Assembly: GCA_038025085.1 (NCBI GenBank)
Contig: CM076150.1
Location: forward strand, 1,118,501 to 1,182,500
From: Tetragonia tetragonoides
Taxonomy: Eukaryota > Streptophyta > Magnoliopsida > Caryophyllales > Aizoaceae
DNA length: 64,000 nucleotides
Reading direction: 5' to 3'
The translations under genes and the position numbers were made by a program. The notes beneath the pieces are model-generated. The model worked only from the letters and a program-made list of their open reading frames with translations. It searched no databases and was not told the DNA's origin. Positions 21,800 through 34,843 of this stretch are shown here, piece after piece. Within the stretch, counting starts at the first letter, position 1. Every line of letters starts with the position of its first letter.

Positions 21800-21915
21800 T
21801 TCCTAGAAGCCAGCAAACACAAAGCATGAGGAGAATGAAAATTCGAACCCATGACCTTGTATTACCAAACCACTTAAAAGTAAACTTGGAATTATTAGAC
21901 CACCACCCTTATCGG
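21800..21915 (-). mobile_element. SINE-like, tRNA-derived fragment
   Basis: On the minus strand, GGGTGGTGGTCTAA (box-A-like) is followed about 50 bases on by GGTCATGGGTTCGAATTT (box-B-like), the spacing of a tRNA-type pol III promoter. No clear A tail or target duplication was found, so boundaries are approximate. Confidence 0.4.
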
Positions 21916-22698
21916 TTCAATTTTTTATAGTTATGTTTAATATATGTCACTAGAACCAGAAAACCAAACCATCATACAACTGATACTCCTTAGAGAAACT
22001 TTAATTTCCTAATTAGAAAATGTTCATTTCAGGCATTTGTATAGAGTTGCTTCTTTTTGTTGCTACATACAGTATGATGTTTATGAAACTATGAAAGGAT
22101 ATCTGAATGGATATATATGACTTGCTTCCAGGATAAAGGACAAGAATATGATTAAAGTCACATGGGAAATTTCATTGATGATTTAATTGGTGGCCTATGA
22201 TCACATGTTATGAGCTAAATGACAAAGGTGGATAATATTTCTCCAGGTTGAATACCTCAATCAAACAAGGGGCTGATCGTTTTTTTATTTAACGTCCTAT
22301 CTTTTGAGATGCGTACAAACCAGCGCGAGAAAATAGTCACTATGATCAATAGTGAACCTAAGAAAATGGCTTAGCGTACCAAAGGAGGATTGCTTAATTG
22401 TTATGCATAACTGGATTTGCTGTAAACACACATACAAATATGGCATGTGACGCTGGCTATAGTGACATTCAGGTCGATTTCCATCAACAAATGCAAAGCT
22501 TTCATAGGACTTTTTAGGGTAAGGACCATCCTACCATCATTACATGTTATTAGTGTGAGATGGGCGATTGGATTTGAGAGGCATCTTAATGATCTCAATC
22601 CATGAATTGAGCCCCACTACTACAACAAGCCAAATGGTCTTAAATCAATGAATTCTTATGCTCCAAGTGGAACCTGCAAATAATACTCGATACAATTC

Positions 22699-23138
22699 AG
22701 ATGATAAGGTTCAGTATTTCAGGCATGGCAAAATTAGGAATAGTTGAGCAACTAAGATTCACAAGAACTCACATGAGGCGATCTCATGCGCAATTCATGA
22801 TATCTACCGACTAAAAAAGGATACTTCTAGATGAAACTCTGGAAATCGTCATTCCTTCTCACAAGCCCCACCATCCTTGTTATAAACGTGTAGATGATAA
22901 GGTTCAAGGTTCAGCATTTCAGGCATCACGAAATTAGGAATAGTTGAACGACTAATAATCACAATAACTCATATGAGACGGCCTCATGCATGATTCATGA
23001 CATTTGTGAGCGAAAAAGAAACCTGCCAACAAAAAAAAGGATACCTCTAGATAGGGCTCCTAGCCTTAGGAGTACAAGCTAAACTGTAAAATTCAGTTCT
23101 CTAAACTCCCTCTTCACAAGCCCCACCATCCTTGTTAT
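22699..23138. repeat. Diverged direct duplication, about 185-250 bp unit x2
   Basis: Copy 1 (22699-22883) and copy 2 (22891-23138) share, in order: GATGATAAGGTTCA, TTTCAGGCAT, AAATTAGGAATAGTTGA, CTCATGCnnnATTCATGA, AAAAAGGATAC, TCTAGAT and CACAAGCCCCACCATCCTTG. Copy 2 has about 60 extra bases in its middle and right parts. The function is unknown. It lies downstream of the ATG18 gene. Confidence 0.85.
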
Positions 23139-23150
23139 GTTTTGGGTAAA

Positions 23151-24845
23151 TGTAGGGAGACCTCACTTTCAGTACAACTGGGGCTACTAACCAGTAACCA
23201 TAGGAACCAGATTACACAAAATGCTAGAAGGAGAAATCCACATCTCCTAAGAAAACACCAGGTGAAAAATCAAAAGTAATCTTGTCAGTATATTATTATT
23301 AATCATACTTCCAAACAAGGGAAACAAACACTGCAAACTTCCAGATGACAATGTGCACATATAATGACTCTGGGAAGCACAGTCTTCCTTCACATATCTT
23401 TCTAAAATTTAGTCTGGGTGGTTGTGGTTGTGGATTGACAAGCTTCTGCTCAGGCTCATATTCTCCAAGCAATCCTACATTGTCACGTAACGCCGAGCCA
23501 CCCTTCCCAGAGTGAGGAGGGCACCATCACTATCTCTCAGTGGACAAACATTTCACCATATGAAAGGAGAGAACTTTGGAAGTATCACAAGTTAATAGCC
23601 AGTAAAGAAAAACAATAGAGACACAGGAGACATATTGTACAGAATAAAATCGTCCATTTTTTTCACTTCCCTTTTCGAATTTTTTATTTCATTTTTTTTC
23701 TCTTTCTTTGGAGGAAGAATTTAGTGTTACAGAGCATGAAAGAACATATGACAGAAATCATTTGCACTACCCAACCTACAACATGTACAATGTGAACTAG
23801 AAGAATGAAAACCAGCAGCACTTGATTTGGCAGCAATGGCACGAAGAAAAAGAAAAACATATACATCATCCCCCGCGTCAATCAGTCAACAGATGCAGAT
23901 ATTCAATAGTTATTATGGACAGAAAGAGCTGAAATTACTTGAAGCAACACCCTCCATTTGGCTGGCCTCTGACCTCATTTTTCTATATTTGGCGCGAGTC
24001 CAGCACAAACAAGAGCCAACTGTTGTCAATTATCATCCTACAGACAAAGGTCAAAGCATGAGATTAAAAGAGGCAAGAGCATTCAAGGTATTCATATATG
24101 GAAACAAGAATGTAGCATAAACAGTAAAAGAGAACACATGTGCGGATGAGGTGAGATTAAAAATAAGCACAAACACAAACAATTTCTTCCAGAACACTGA
24201 ACTAGGCACGTTGACTGATGCTAAGTTGCTAATTACTGTAAGTTCAAGCCTAAAAGTATTTGCAATATGGAGATATGTGCTAGAAGCCTACAATGAATGG
24301 CAGTCATAATGTGGAACTATCAAACACACTCAATATCCCAGTTTCAAATGGTAACCGACCCTCCCCTACCTTGTTTGGGCAGGAGCCTCTTTCGAGGTAT
24401 AGGGATAATGATATGTGTTGTATATACAGAACACGACACAACATGACCAATCAGGTACATGTTTACAGCTAAAGGCTCTGCGGTTCATGTTATAAGGTTT
24501 CCCTATTCATAACAGGAATGACGGGACAGGATCAGACTCAATTGTAAGGTAAAAGTTTTCATTATTATCACTCAGAACAATCAAATCTAAAATAACCCAA
24601 TCAAATCATGAAAAATCAGACTTCTATAGTTCTATGAGAAGAAATTCAAGGCAACAGTGCAAGAAGTTAAAATTTATTGCAGGTGTTTATCTTATTAGCA
24701 TTGAAGCCTAATCTCAAGTTATACATCTTCAGAGCAATTACCAATACTCTAATAGCATAAGGATGTCAGATATAATGGCAGTGTTGAAGGAATTTGGAGC
24801 AGAACTCCCAGCATAGAATCATGAATATACTAAAAAAGACAAAAA
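23151..24845. other. 3' flank of the ATG18-type gene
   Basis: The 3' UTR, and possibly a last small exon, of the minus-strand ATG18-type gene should lie here. A minus-strand open frame at about 23537-23308 (contains GGSALRDNVGLLGEYEPEQK) is coding-like, but I cannot tie it to a known protein or a clean splice. A T-rich tract is at 23660-23705. No other gene is supported. Confidence 0.4.
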
Positions 24846-27800
24846 CTATGCAAACCGATCAAGAAGCGACAAGTTCATACCTTCTTCAGAGAAGGCAAAA
24901 ATACCACCAAGCATTTCATCATTTTCCCCATCTTCCTCAGACTTCTCTTTGTCGCGGGGGCTGCTGCTGCTATCTACATCAGTAACGATTTCTGACATCT
25001 CATGGCTGTCATCAAGAGCTGCAGCTTTACAATATTCCTCTTGGAAATAACCCCCAAAATCTAGCGGGTCCGGAACAGAGCTCTCATCAACAACGTTCAT
25101 ACTAAAATCAGAACGGTTAGAACTAACATTCGATGCCTCACTGGTTCCAACGCTGTTTGATGATTGGACTTCCTTCGGAATAGCTCTTTCAGCCAAAAGT
25201 GAGGCATCGTTTAAAGAGGATGGACTATTTACAACACAACTGATCTCTGGTGGAGAGATCTCCATGACAGAATTGTCAGTTTTCAATAAATTTTGGGTCA
25301 GTAGAGCGGAAGGTAAAGTAGAAGAAACTCTCATTCCATTCTTAATGCTCGGATTTTGAGGGAGGCCCAGATAAGACTTAACCATATCCATCTGTCCATC
25401 TGGTAAAGCAGGTCCTGATGGAATTATAAAGAATAAGTTTAGACTATGGAAGTAAGTGAAAGCAAGCATAACTACCTCAAGAATTTTCTTACCAAACTGG
25501 GAGTTGTGAACAGGTTGAGGATAGACAACAGTATGGGATGAATACTTCTGTTCAGCTACATCAGATTCTGATGCCGAAGTTGAAAATCTTTCCCCCACTA
25601 TATCCCTAGTAAAATGGAAAACAAATCGCGTTGAGTACATCACAAATTTAAAGGGAAAATAAAACGCACAAACGAAAGCCATTTCACTCATTACACATGA
25701 GCTCAAGGAAAGAAACTTTTCCATGGGATCGGGGGACTAAGAGCGCCTAGCAGATCTATAGCATAAACATGACCATTTAATTGTTGAAACTGGTAAAAAA
25801 ATATATATGCATAATCCATCAATGGTAAATAGTTTATGCAGTTCTTCCAGTCAAAAGATAAACCTACCCCAATAAACAAAAGGAAAAGAAACCAAACATC
25901 CAGTCTGCATGCCACAGATACAGCCCCGTAAATGTCCTATACATGGGATGAAAAGTAAACCTCACATACCCTAAGCTTACTTTTTGCATGCCACCTCATA
26001 AACCCTCAGCATACCTCCTCTTAGCATATGAGAAATCCCAACAGCTAGGACGACTTCTTTATGCTAAAGGCTGCTCACATGTGCAATGTGAAACCACATT
26101 TTGCAATTTTGCATTCATCAAAACTAATTTTTACTTTCCAGGAAAATATTTCATCACATTTTGGGAAAATATTTTATTTGGGGAAAAAAACCATTGATAA
26201 GGAAAAATACTTTTATATGCTCCTAGAAATAAATAAGCAAAAATATAGTTACTTTTCCCCAAAAATAAATAAATAAATAGATATTTAAAAATATAAGAAA
26301 AAGTTAAAACCATGAATTCTATCAAAATAGTCATTCGACGAATGGCAAACACTGAAAGTGAAATGGGGGAGATAGCTGGCTAAAGGGCTTAGCACACCTC
26401 CGCAAGCAAAGCATAAAAGATGCTCTAACAAGACTGGACCTACAATCAATACTCAATCAAACAGTCAATGGTTGCATCAGGGCATTGCAACTTAGCAATC
26501 TAATTAACCTTCCATAATAGCTAGAACTCAACATATGTTAAAACTTAAAAGTGTTCTATACATACGCAAAAGGCAGCAAATTCCAAAAAGATAGTATTAT
26601 GAGAGCACCCACCTAGGTACTGCCACTAGAGTTGTAAACTTAAGCCCACTTGATTTTGTATATTTAGCCCATTAATATTAAGCTCCACACCTAGTTTTAA
26701 ATGGTTGGTATACCTAGTTCTGTACACATAGGAGTACCCATAACCCTTTGGTTGCCAACAAGAGTCTATGTATCAGCTAGTGTCATGACCAAATCCAAAA
26801 CTTTAAAAGACACTATGGCAGTTCAAGGTCATGCTAATCACAGCTTAATGAAAATAGCAGCGAAAAGAGATCAAATCAGCTACAGCTTCTCATTCAGTTA
26901 AAGATGATATGAACAGATATTTTAATTTATAAAATATAAAGAGGAGATGATATGAACAATCAAAGTGACAATGGCCGTAGCAAATAAGTATGAAATAGGT
27001 GTTCGCACCTATTGCTCCATCCGGGCTTCACTTTATGGAAGTGCTCAAAAACAGGCAATAAATCTTTCCGCTTTATTTCAATCTCAAGCTGAGGAACATT
27101 CTCAATCTCAATTTCCCCACCAAAATCCTCATCAGAAGATATACCACTATCAGGCGCCACGACAGGATTCATAGTGATGAAATGTATCTATCAACCAGAT
27201 AATCCAACCATTAGGGTAATCAAAATTCAAACAAGGACAGCTCAAGCTTAAACAAAACAAGCAGCTACTCATCAAAATGTGAAGAAGTACCTTAGAATTT
27301 TGCCATGTTGGTAGTCTTCCATAGTTCATCTGCACCTCTGCATTAGAGAGGTATAAGGCAGATTGTTCATGAGGCTCGTCTCCTTTCACAACAGTATCAC
27401 AATTATCTTCAGAGTCAGAAGCCTCCATGACCATCGCTGACGGATCTCTTCTTCCAAAAGTTATACCATTGATGCACTCCTCTCTCTCTGGCCAATCTGC
27501 CCTTCGGCAAACATCCCACCACTGAATGGGATCAGCCTTCACCCTTAAGTCCTCATCTTGCACTTGCACCATTGAACCTGGTCCAGTTCTTGAAGCAGTA
27601 TCGTTTGCCTCCACCCCCATAGATGGGAGAAGTTCATATTGGATAACATGGCCTGAGGGAGAGTAAACCAATACGTGCTCCAAGGAATTCATCTTGGAGC
27701 GTCCATGCAGCAAACCATTAAGCATCGAACAGTGGAAAACAGCAGAAACCGCAGAAGACGGACTGGAAACCATTCCAGCCGCAGATGATGCAGCATTGCT

Positions 27801-30800
27801 CACTGTGTTGAGCCAACCAGAATTACCAGTTCTTATCCTACTAACCACAGAGAGAGTGACTGGAGGTGGTGGAGCAGAAAAAGACTGCTGGTTTACATTA
27901 TAAGATGAAGTAGACCACCATGGAGAAGATAAAACAGGCACTAGAGTTGGCCCGTCAACATGAGAATTTTGGACTTGAAGGCCGCAGTCCCCGCCAAAAG
28001 GGGACAGAACATAGACGTGGCAAGTCCCTTTTGATGAAACTACAGCCACCCATTGGCTATATTGGCTAAAACAAATATCTTGAATAACCTGGGAAAGAGC
28101 AGCCATAAGTAAACATGGGGAAAGGAAATTGGGGAGAACTTGACTAGAACAACAACCAAAGAAAACAGACTAGCAAAAAAAAACAACCAAAGAAAACTAG
28201 GAGAGTAAGATTCAGAACATACAGCAGATGTTATGCCTCGATGGAGCTTGTACAGATGTGCATGGGAAGAAGTCCAATTGTAGCTCTGACTGCCCGATCC
28301 ATTCTGTGAGCATGACGGCATAATCCGAAAGATGTTTATATTGTTACCATGTATTGATGCAGTGACTAGAAGTGTCCCACTTGGATCGAAGCAAAGAGCA
28401 GAAATTGGACTTGTATGGGCCCTAAAGTGCGCTATGACAGCTCTGGAAACAAAATCTTTCACAATAACCTGCAATAATCAGCACAAACATGAATGGAACT
28501 AAAATACGAGCCAAAACATAGGAAAAGCAAGAAGCTCACGTCATCATATCATTCAAAATTTGAATACAGGACTAACCATCCCGGCAGTCTCCATCTCTGG
28601 TGAGTTTGCAGAAGTCTTACTAATTTTCCAGCCAGAACTGGATGCTACAGGAGAGCTTGAACCATCAGGGAGAAGTTCCTGATAGTACTTGGACAATGTC
28701 TTGTAGCCCATGTCGCCGAGATTTATTAACCCTGCAGCCAACTGCTTGCTAGACTCCATCGCATACCTAGCCACCAAACTGCCATTGCTTGGTGAAGTTG
28801 AAGGACTTACACCAGGAGAGGGAGTAAGACTTTGAGGACTTAACCGCCCTGTGTTTGTCAACATCGGGTTATTAGAAGCATATGCTAACCACCGAGGACC
28901 CACATCCATGGGACCATAACCAATGTTTATACCAACAATTCCTTGCCCGAATATTTGAGGGACTGGATAAGTCAAAACACTGAATTTGTTCTCTAGGGTG
29001 AGAGCGTCAAAGCAGTATATCTGCACATATACACAAGAGCTGTGAGCTAAAGTCCAACTGCATAATAATTTTTTTTATTTAATGTTTCCTTGTCCTCTTT
29101 TTATTGGTAAAGGCCATAGCAATCCAAGAATCATATCACTACAACTTCTGCAAAATAATGGCAAGGAAACGGCAGATCATCAACAAATCATCAACCATTG
29201 TGTGTCAGACTAACCTAACAGTCTATATGAATAGGAATTCTGGATTAGACAAGATGATATAAAAGACCAGCCACTTGTAAGGCTTAAGTTATTCCATGCA
29301 CTTGTAACTTGTAAGAAACTAGCAGTTTTTCCAAAATCAGGAACAGCATCCCTCCCACCCGACCCCCCCAACCAATCACTACCCTTTTCCAAGTAGCAAC
29401 CACAGACAAAATAGACTGGACTGCTTAGAATTTGATGCCGATAACCATTCATGCATGGAATCTTAAGATCAGAAGAAAATTGGAAATCATCTAAAAGCTG
29501 GTTTCTGATTTCATCACACTTGAGGTATATCTAAACACAATGAATAATAGTCTGAGAAGATAACTAATATATGCTAATGCTTACTTGTGAAGCAAGTCCC
29601 ACAGCAACTATACGAGGACTGCACCTAACAGTGTAGACAGCAGAACGAAATCTCAGAACATGAACATAGTTGTGAGATCTCAACGAATAAAAGCGAACAG
29701 CAGTTGGAGAATTAACAACATTTGCTGCTTGGGAGTCAACAAAGCCATCTCTAACTGACCCATCTCTCCTTCTCTGAGTTGGATCAGGACCTTTTGCTTC
29801 ATCTCCTGCAGCAACCAATAGTAAAGGATGTGATGCCCTGAATCCTTCACAACCCTCAGATATTGCAGGGAAGGGCTGTATTTGCAGAAATGTACATGGA
29901 TCATCACGTCTTGAAACCAGCTCACTGACACTAGAGGCATTATCGACATCGAGTACTTGGAAACCATTGATATATCCAAGCAACAGAACACGCTTGAAGT
30001 TAGAGGGACCAAGCTCTAGCCTGTCAAAGCAAGCCCATAACACCTGTTTTGCCAAGGTAAGTAGATGTTAGAACTATTTTGACACACACAAAGGAGAAAA
30101 ACTATGAAAAGTAATCCTACAAAAATTGGCTGGGAGAACAATAAAAACACAACCAACAGCAAAACTAAAACCCTTTGGCCCTCCTCCAGTCCTCGCAAAG
30201 TTAATGTTAATCTTTCATAGGAACAACTGACAGGTTTAACCCCTGCTTTCTTTTTTCTGCTTTCCTCTTGTATTCCTACATGCCATGAGTCTTGGTAATA
30301 ATTTTCCATCCTTAGACTCAATACCAAATCATCATATATTCATTCTAACTGATGAAAGTTCAAGCTACGGCCAGACCTCCCGATCTCCTATTGGCTAGGA
30401 GCATTAGCCTATTCCTCCAAGTCCATGCTACAAAACTATCAGTTTCACCTTCAAACGGCTGGATAGAAAATACTGGATGGTGAAGGTGAAAAGAAATAAT
30501 GTGGCTCTACATATGGTTTGAGTTTGACAATATCAGCTGCCCTCTTTACATGGATCTTTAACTTGATTTTCAACGAATTCTTAAATTCTATCCATGTATT
30601 TTATGAAAAGCTGACCAACAGTATACTTATATCTTAAACACATCAACCCTTGTTGTCTTTTCTACAAAAAACACACTTAGTTTTCTTTATGTCTTTTTAC
30701 TTTCAGAAAGTTTGTTTACTAGGGTGAGGCTCCATACATGAATACATCAAAAACTCCTCATACATCACCAATGATGGGATCACACTGGGTGTTCATTATT

Positions 30801-32175
30801 AATGTTGCTGTTGGTTTAGTGACATTAGCAAATGCAGGAAAATAGAATAGCAAAATAGAATATCTATAGAAGGAAAGGGCATGATCCACACCATATACCA
30901 GATCATCAATACGTTATATAAGTAATATTCAGCAATAGTCAAGGATCACTGCTCCCCAACACTTTGAGAAACAAAAATGCCCACGCAGCAATACCATACC
31001 ACTGATTTTCATTTATTTCTAAACTAGATGTTTCACCCTACCTAGAGTAACTCATTAACATAAAGAAAGAGAAGAATCCTCCATTGATATATATATTCAA
31101 ACATTAAAAACCAGAAGGCACTTCATATATGATAACTCCTAAGCCTACAATTCTGATATTCTAACAGAAGAGCACTCATGTGACATACAAGCTACAACAG
31201 CATGCATCCCATCCCATAGTTGACACTTCAATCAATCTTCATCCTCAAAGGGGCAGCAATGACTAGAGTGTCCTATTAAAGCCATGTCAGACATCCACAT
31301 TTCCAGTATCCTCTGTACTCCGACCCCCCCCCCCCCCCCACACACACACAAAGCCCACCAAAAGGGAAAGGAAAATTCCAGGGCAATGGACATACTACCA
31401 TTGCAGAGTGAGGGAAGATGGAATCGCCAAACGCCATATTGAAGCAAACCATCCCAACATTAGACAAAAAAATAGCTGAAAGGAACATCAAGTGAAATGT
31501 GTAACTAATGCCAGAAGTCAATCACCATCAAACCCTGAATTAAGCACACATTGAAACCCAAACCCATCCAGGCTTTTCCACCACTTGTAATTCCTTGATT
31601 ATTCATGAAATCATTCCCCGCTAATAAGAGATTCCCATTTCTCTGATTCCCTCAGAAACTTCAAATCACAACCCAACTTCTTCCCTTCTCAAAATCCAAA
31701 CAGAATTTGATCATCATCCAAGAATATGAGCTTTCTAGCACAAAGTTATACAATCACAGCATAAATTACCATCAGTCAACATCAAGAACCCAAGTACAAG
31801 CAAAGCACCAACTCAAAAGACAACATATTCACTTTACCCCCATCAAGATTAAATTTTAAAAAAAAAAACCCTTAAACACCACATTTTCTTGACACCATAA
31901 AATATCCGTTCAATCAACTAAATCAGCAAATGGGTCACAACAATCAAGCCAATATTTTCAAAATCCAAAAAACACATAAACATAAAAACAAAAATGAAAA
32001 CCTGGTCTTTGAGGTCTTGTGAATCTGAAGTAATTGAAGCGGCAACAGAGGCACTAGCAGACCGGACACCGGAAGAAACGGTTTTGATACAAGATGAGAT
32101 GAACTTGAAGGAATTACGAGTGAACCCATTTGTAGTCTTATTGTTGTTGTTAGCCTTTGTTTGCTGTTGTTTCAT
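24846..32175 (-). CDS. ATG18: Autophagy-related protein 18, ATG18f/g/h type (PROPPIN with BCAS3 domain)
   Basis: Eight exons join in phase: 32002-32175, 29585-30043, 28577-29020, 28223-28468, 27291-28088, 27009-27187, 25493-25605 and 24846-25414, giving about 993 aa. Plant ATG18f-h proteins combine an N-terminal WD40-like propeller that binds PI3P on autophagic membranes with a C-terminal BCAS3 region. Exon 2 starts the propeller (VLWACFDRLELGPSNFKRVL). The lipid-binding FRRG motif of short ATG18s is LHRG here (about 434-437, YKLHRGITSA), as usual in the f-h group. BCAS3-like sequence fills exon 5. The 1.96-kb first intron holds a C/CA tract. The 3' end is uncertain: exon 8 may stop at 24846 by read-through, or splice at a donor after GAAGAAG (24881) into an unseen last exon, since family members usually end near AFSEEG. 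Confidence 0.93.
31324..31350. repeat. Poly-C then (CA)n tract in ATG18 intron 1
   Basis: About 16 C followed by about six CA units, a simple repeat prone to length change. Confidence 0.9.
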
Positions 32176-32365
32176 TTAGTTGATAAAATGACCTGTAAGC
32201 AAAACAGGAGAGAGAGAAAAGCCCTCTTCTTTTAGTGGCTTGTAATTGCATATGATGGGCAATTTAACCCAAATCAGAGCCCCAAGCTTCCAAATTTTGA
32301 CGGTGGCTATGGTGGTTATGTTGATAAAGATGAGAGGTGAGAGAAAATGGTGATGGGTTTTTTTT

Positions 32366-32396
32366 TTGTTGTTGTTGTTGTTGTTGTTGTTGTTGG
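32366..32396. repeat. (TTG)n repeat upstream of ATG18
   Basis: About ten TTG units, read as CAA repeats on the gene strand and about 190 bp before the start codon. They probably lie in the 5' leader or core promoter of the ATG18-type gene. Confidence 0.85.
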
Positions 32397-34068
32397 GTTT
32401 GACCTTTTTGGTTAACTGGGACGGTTGCTTTGTCTTTCTCTCACTTTCTCTCTCTTGAAATTTTTTTTAATCTCTGGGTTGAATTTTCTTTCTCTCTCTT
32501 GTTGATTGATCTTGTTCTTCTTCTTTCTTCTACAATACTCACTAATCTAATCTGGGTTGCAAAAAAAGGAAAAACCTTTTTGTGTTGATTAATTAATTGT
32601 GGGATAAGCTAAGTTTTGGGAAATGTCAGTTTTGGGCAGTAAACTATGATATGAACCCCATGATCATGACCATGAGAATTGAGATGACATGATTTCATGA
32701 GATGAGGCCATTTTTATTGACATAAATAAATAAATAAATAATTTTCTTTTTGGTGAAAAAAACATTGATAAATATTTTTCAATATTCGAAGCTGGTTATG
32801 GGGTTAAGGTTTTGCGCTCCTCTCAATCATAGTTGTGGGAGATCGAACCTTGGTCTTCCCTACCAAAGTCTTATCCCTGACACCACTAAACTAACCCACA
32901 ATTGATAATAAATCAATAAATTGTAATTTAGTCCCTTACCTTTCATAAAATTGTAGCCTTGGACTGGTTATTATCTTATCTCCTGGGATTTTGTGAACTA
33001 TACTTTCACTTCTCTCACCTACCTTCTTTATTGGAGATCAAATTAGTAATTTTTTAACAAACTGTTTTTTGAATTTAGAATATTCTAAGCATTAACAAGA
33101 TAACAAACCTAATGTGTTTTTGTGTTGTGCTCATAGTCAATCTTATCTTATCCAAGCCAAATGAAAGTATCACATAGTTTAGCATTGGAAGATTCTCGTC
33201 AAAAAGAAGTATGAAATATGATCAACAACAATAACAGAAACAAAGAAAGTATCTAGGATAATTCTAATGGGATATCCTAGTTAATTTACAGTAAATGTGT
33301 GTGTTTAATTTTTTATAAGAACCGTGAATGTGGTTTTAATTAGACACATACAGTGTACCGGATAAATAGAGTAGTAGTGATAAATGACATATTAGAGTCT
33401 CATCTGAGTGCTGTGTATTTGCGTGGATTGAGTTGAGCGGATAACGTGTTAATCATAGACCTTTTTTTTTTTAAGAGAGTCTGTATTTTGGTGTTTCTAC
33501 TCTTAATGACATGTCTAAAACATGAATAGTTACACTTGCGCAATATTCTTTAATGTGTGTCCATTTTTCCTATATTAATTTTTTTGTGCATCCTATATCA
33601 TATGTTAATCACAAACCTTTTGGATAATACTATACATATGTTTTCTCGTATTTGATAAATAAGCTTCATATTTGCATATTTACTGTAATTGATCTATGAG
33701 CTCGTGCGTATGAGGACTAGTAACTTTCATAAAGAACATCACAACATAAGAAACATATGTAGTTAAAAGACCTCTAAGATTTATTCGAAAAGTCCTCGGT
33801 CGAACCCATTGGAATATTTTAGATTTGCAAATAACTTTTAACTATTTTGAAAATATAAAACTGATTCAATTCCGTCCAAGACCATTTTTGTTTCGATTTA
33901 GCCCATGGTCTATGTTTTCCTTCAATTTTCGTCTCGGTCTGGTCCAATACTAGACTGACGTGCAATCGCTACACCACCATTGAGCTACCCTTTTAAAGTA
34001 AATTGTATACAAATAAACGAGACAAGGATTCTATATGCTTAACTATGGGACAAAGTAATAGTTTTGTA
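32397..34068. other. Upstream region of ATG18 and spacer
   Basis: Apart from the SINE-like segment at 32790-32912, I see only AT-rich spacer. A tRNA-like word on the minus strand, GGGTAGCTCAATGGTGGTG (about 33970-33990), resembles a tRNA A-box region, but no matching tRNA body folds nearby, so it is probably a SINE relic. Confidence 0.45.
32790..32912 (-). mobile_element. tRNA-derived SINE-like sequence
   Basis: On the minus strand, TTAGTTTAGTGGTGTCAG (box-A-like) is followed by AAGGTTCGATCTCCC (box B). These are the two internal pol III promoter boxes of tRNA-type SINEs. The T-rich 3' side and target duplication are not clear, so ends are approximate. Confidence 0.45.
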
Positions 34069-34321
34069 CTACCTCCGTTCCACAACAACAACAACATTTA
34101 CTTTTCGCATATAGACCAATGCACTCTCTTTTTGGTTGAAATATTCTTATTATATCTTTTGATTAATAAGGGAGTGGGGGTAGATGAAAGGGAATAAAGT
34201 CATATAAAGGGAGGTATAATAGTAGATTCCATCAAAAAAGTTTACTAAATTAAGAAATATTGTTTTTTCTATGAAACATCTATTTTAGGTATATGTTGTT
34301 ATTGTTGTGAAACGGAGGTAG
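34069..34321. mobile_element. Stowaway MITE, 253 bp
   Basis: The ends CTACCTCCGTTCCACAAC and (reversed) CTACCTCCGTTTCACAAC match at 17 of 18 bases. TA dinucleotides flank both sides (34067-34068, 34322-34323). The inverted repeat extends about 30 bp into each side. Non-coding. Confidence 0.9.
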
Positions 34322-34843
34322 TAGTATCTAACGAGATATGTGACCTATTCTAAAACAAAATAAGAGTATAAGCATTTTGGTTAAAGAAAAATTAACTTAG
34401 AACGCAAAATCTCGTATGAGGCGACCTCATGATTAGGCTCTCTTATACAAGCATGATAGACTTTCAACACAAGACACAACCTTCTGTTTGGATGGGAAAT
34501 GGGTGTAAAGTTAAGTGGTGGTTGGTCAAAATTACAGGGAAATAACTCATTTAGTGAAAATTGAGAAATTACAATCGAATAATAACGGAACTGACATTTC
34601 ATAGAAATACAAGGACTAATTTGATAATATTGGGAAAATGGACTCGTAGTAAGCAAGACAAAAAATGGTTACGTCACCGTAAGGAATGAGAATATCTTAA
34701 ACAAAGATACCCAAGCAAACGGTGTAGCCTTCAAGTATTTACCATTAATTCATTAACGTGTACCGACTTGCATCCCTATCTACCGTACTAGTTGTATTTT
34801 CAAATATGCATTAAACAATAAAGAAAACCCAGAGATAGTAATA

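Larger units (their letters stand above)
19975..22690. other. Intergenic, 2.7 kb, no gene recognised
   Basis: It contains the ATT and TTTC microsatellites and a SINE-like fragment listed separately. The rest is AT-rich with no coding signal that I can support. Confidence 0.5.

Noticed and set aside
33960..33995. Possible tRNA gene (GGGTAGCTCAATGGTGG on the minus strand)
   Set aside because: Only a D-arm/A-box-like piece. No anticodon arm, T arm or acceptor stem folds nearby, so at most it is a SINE relic.
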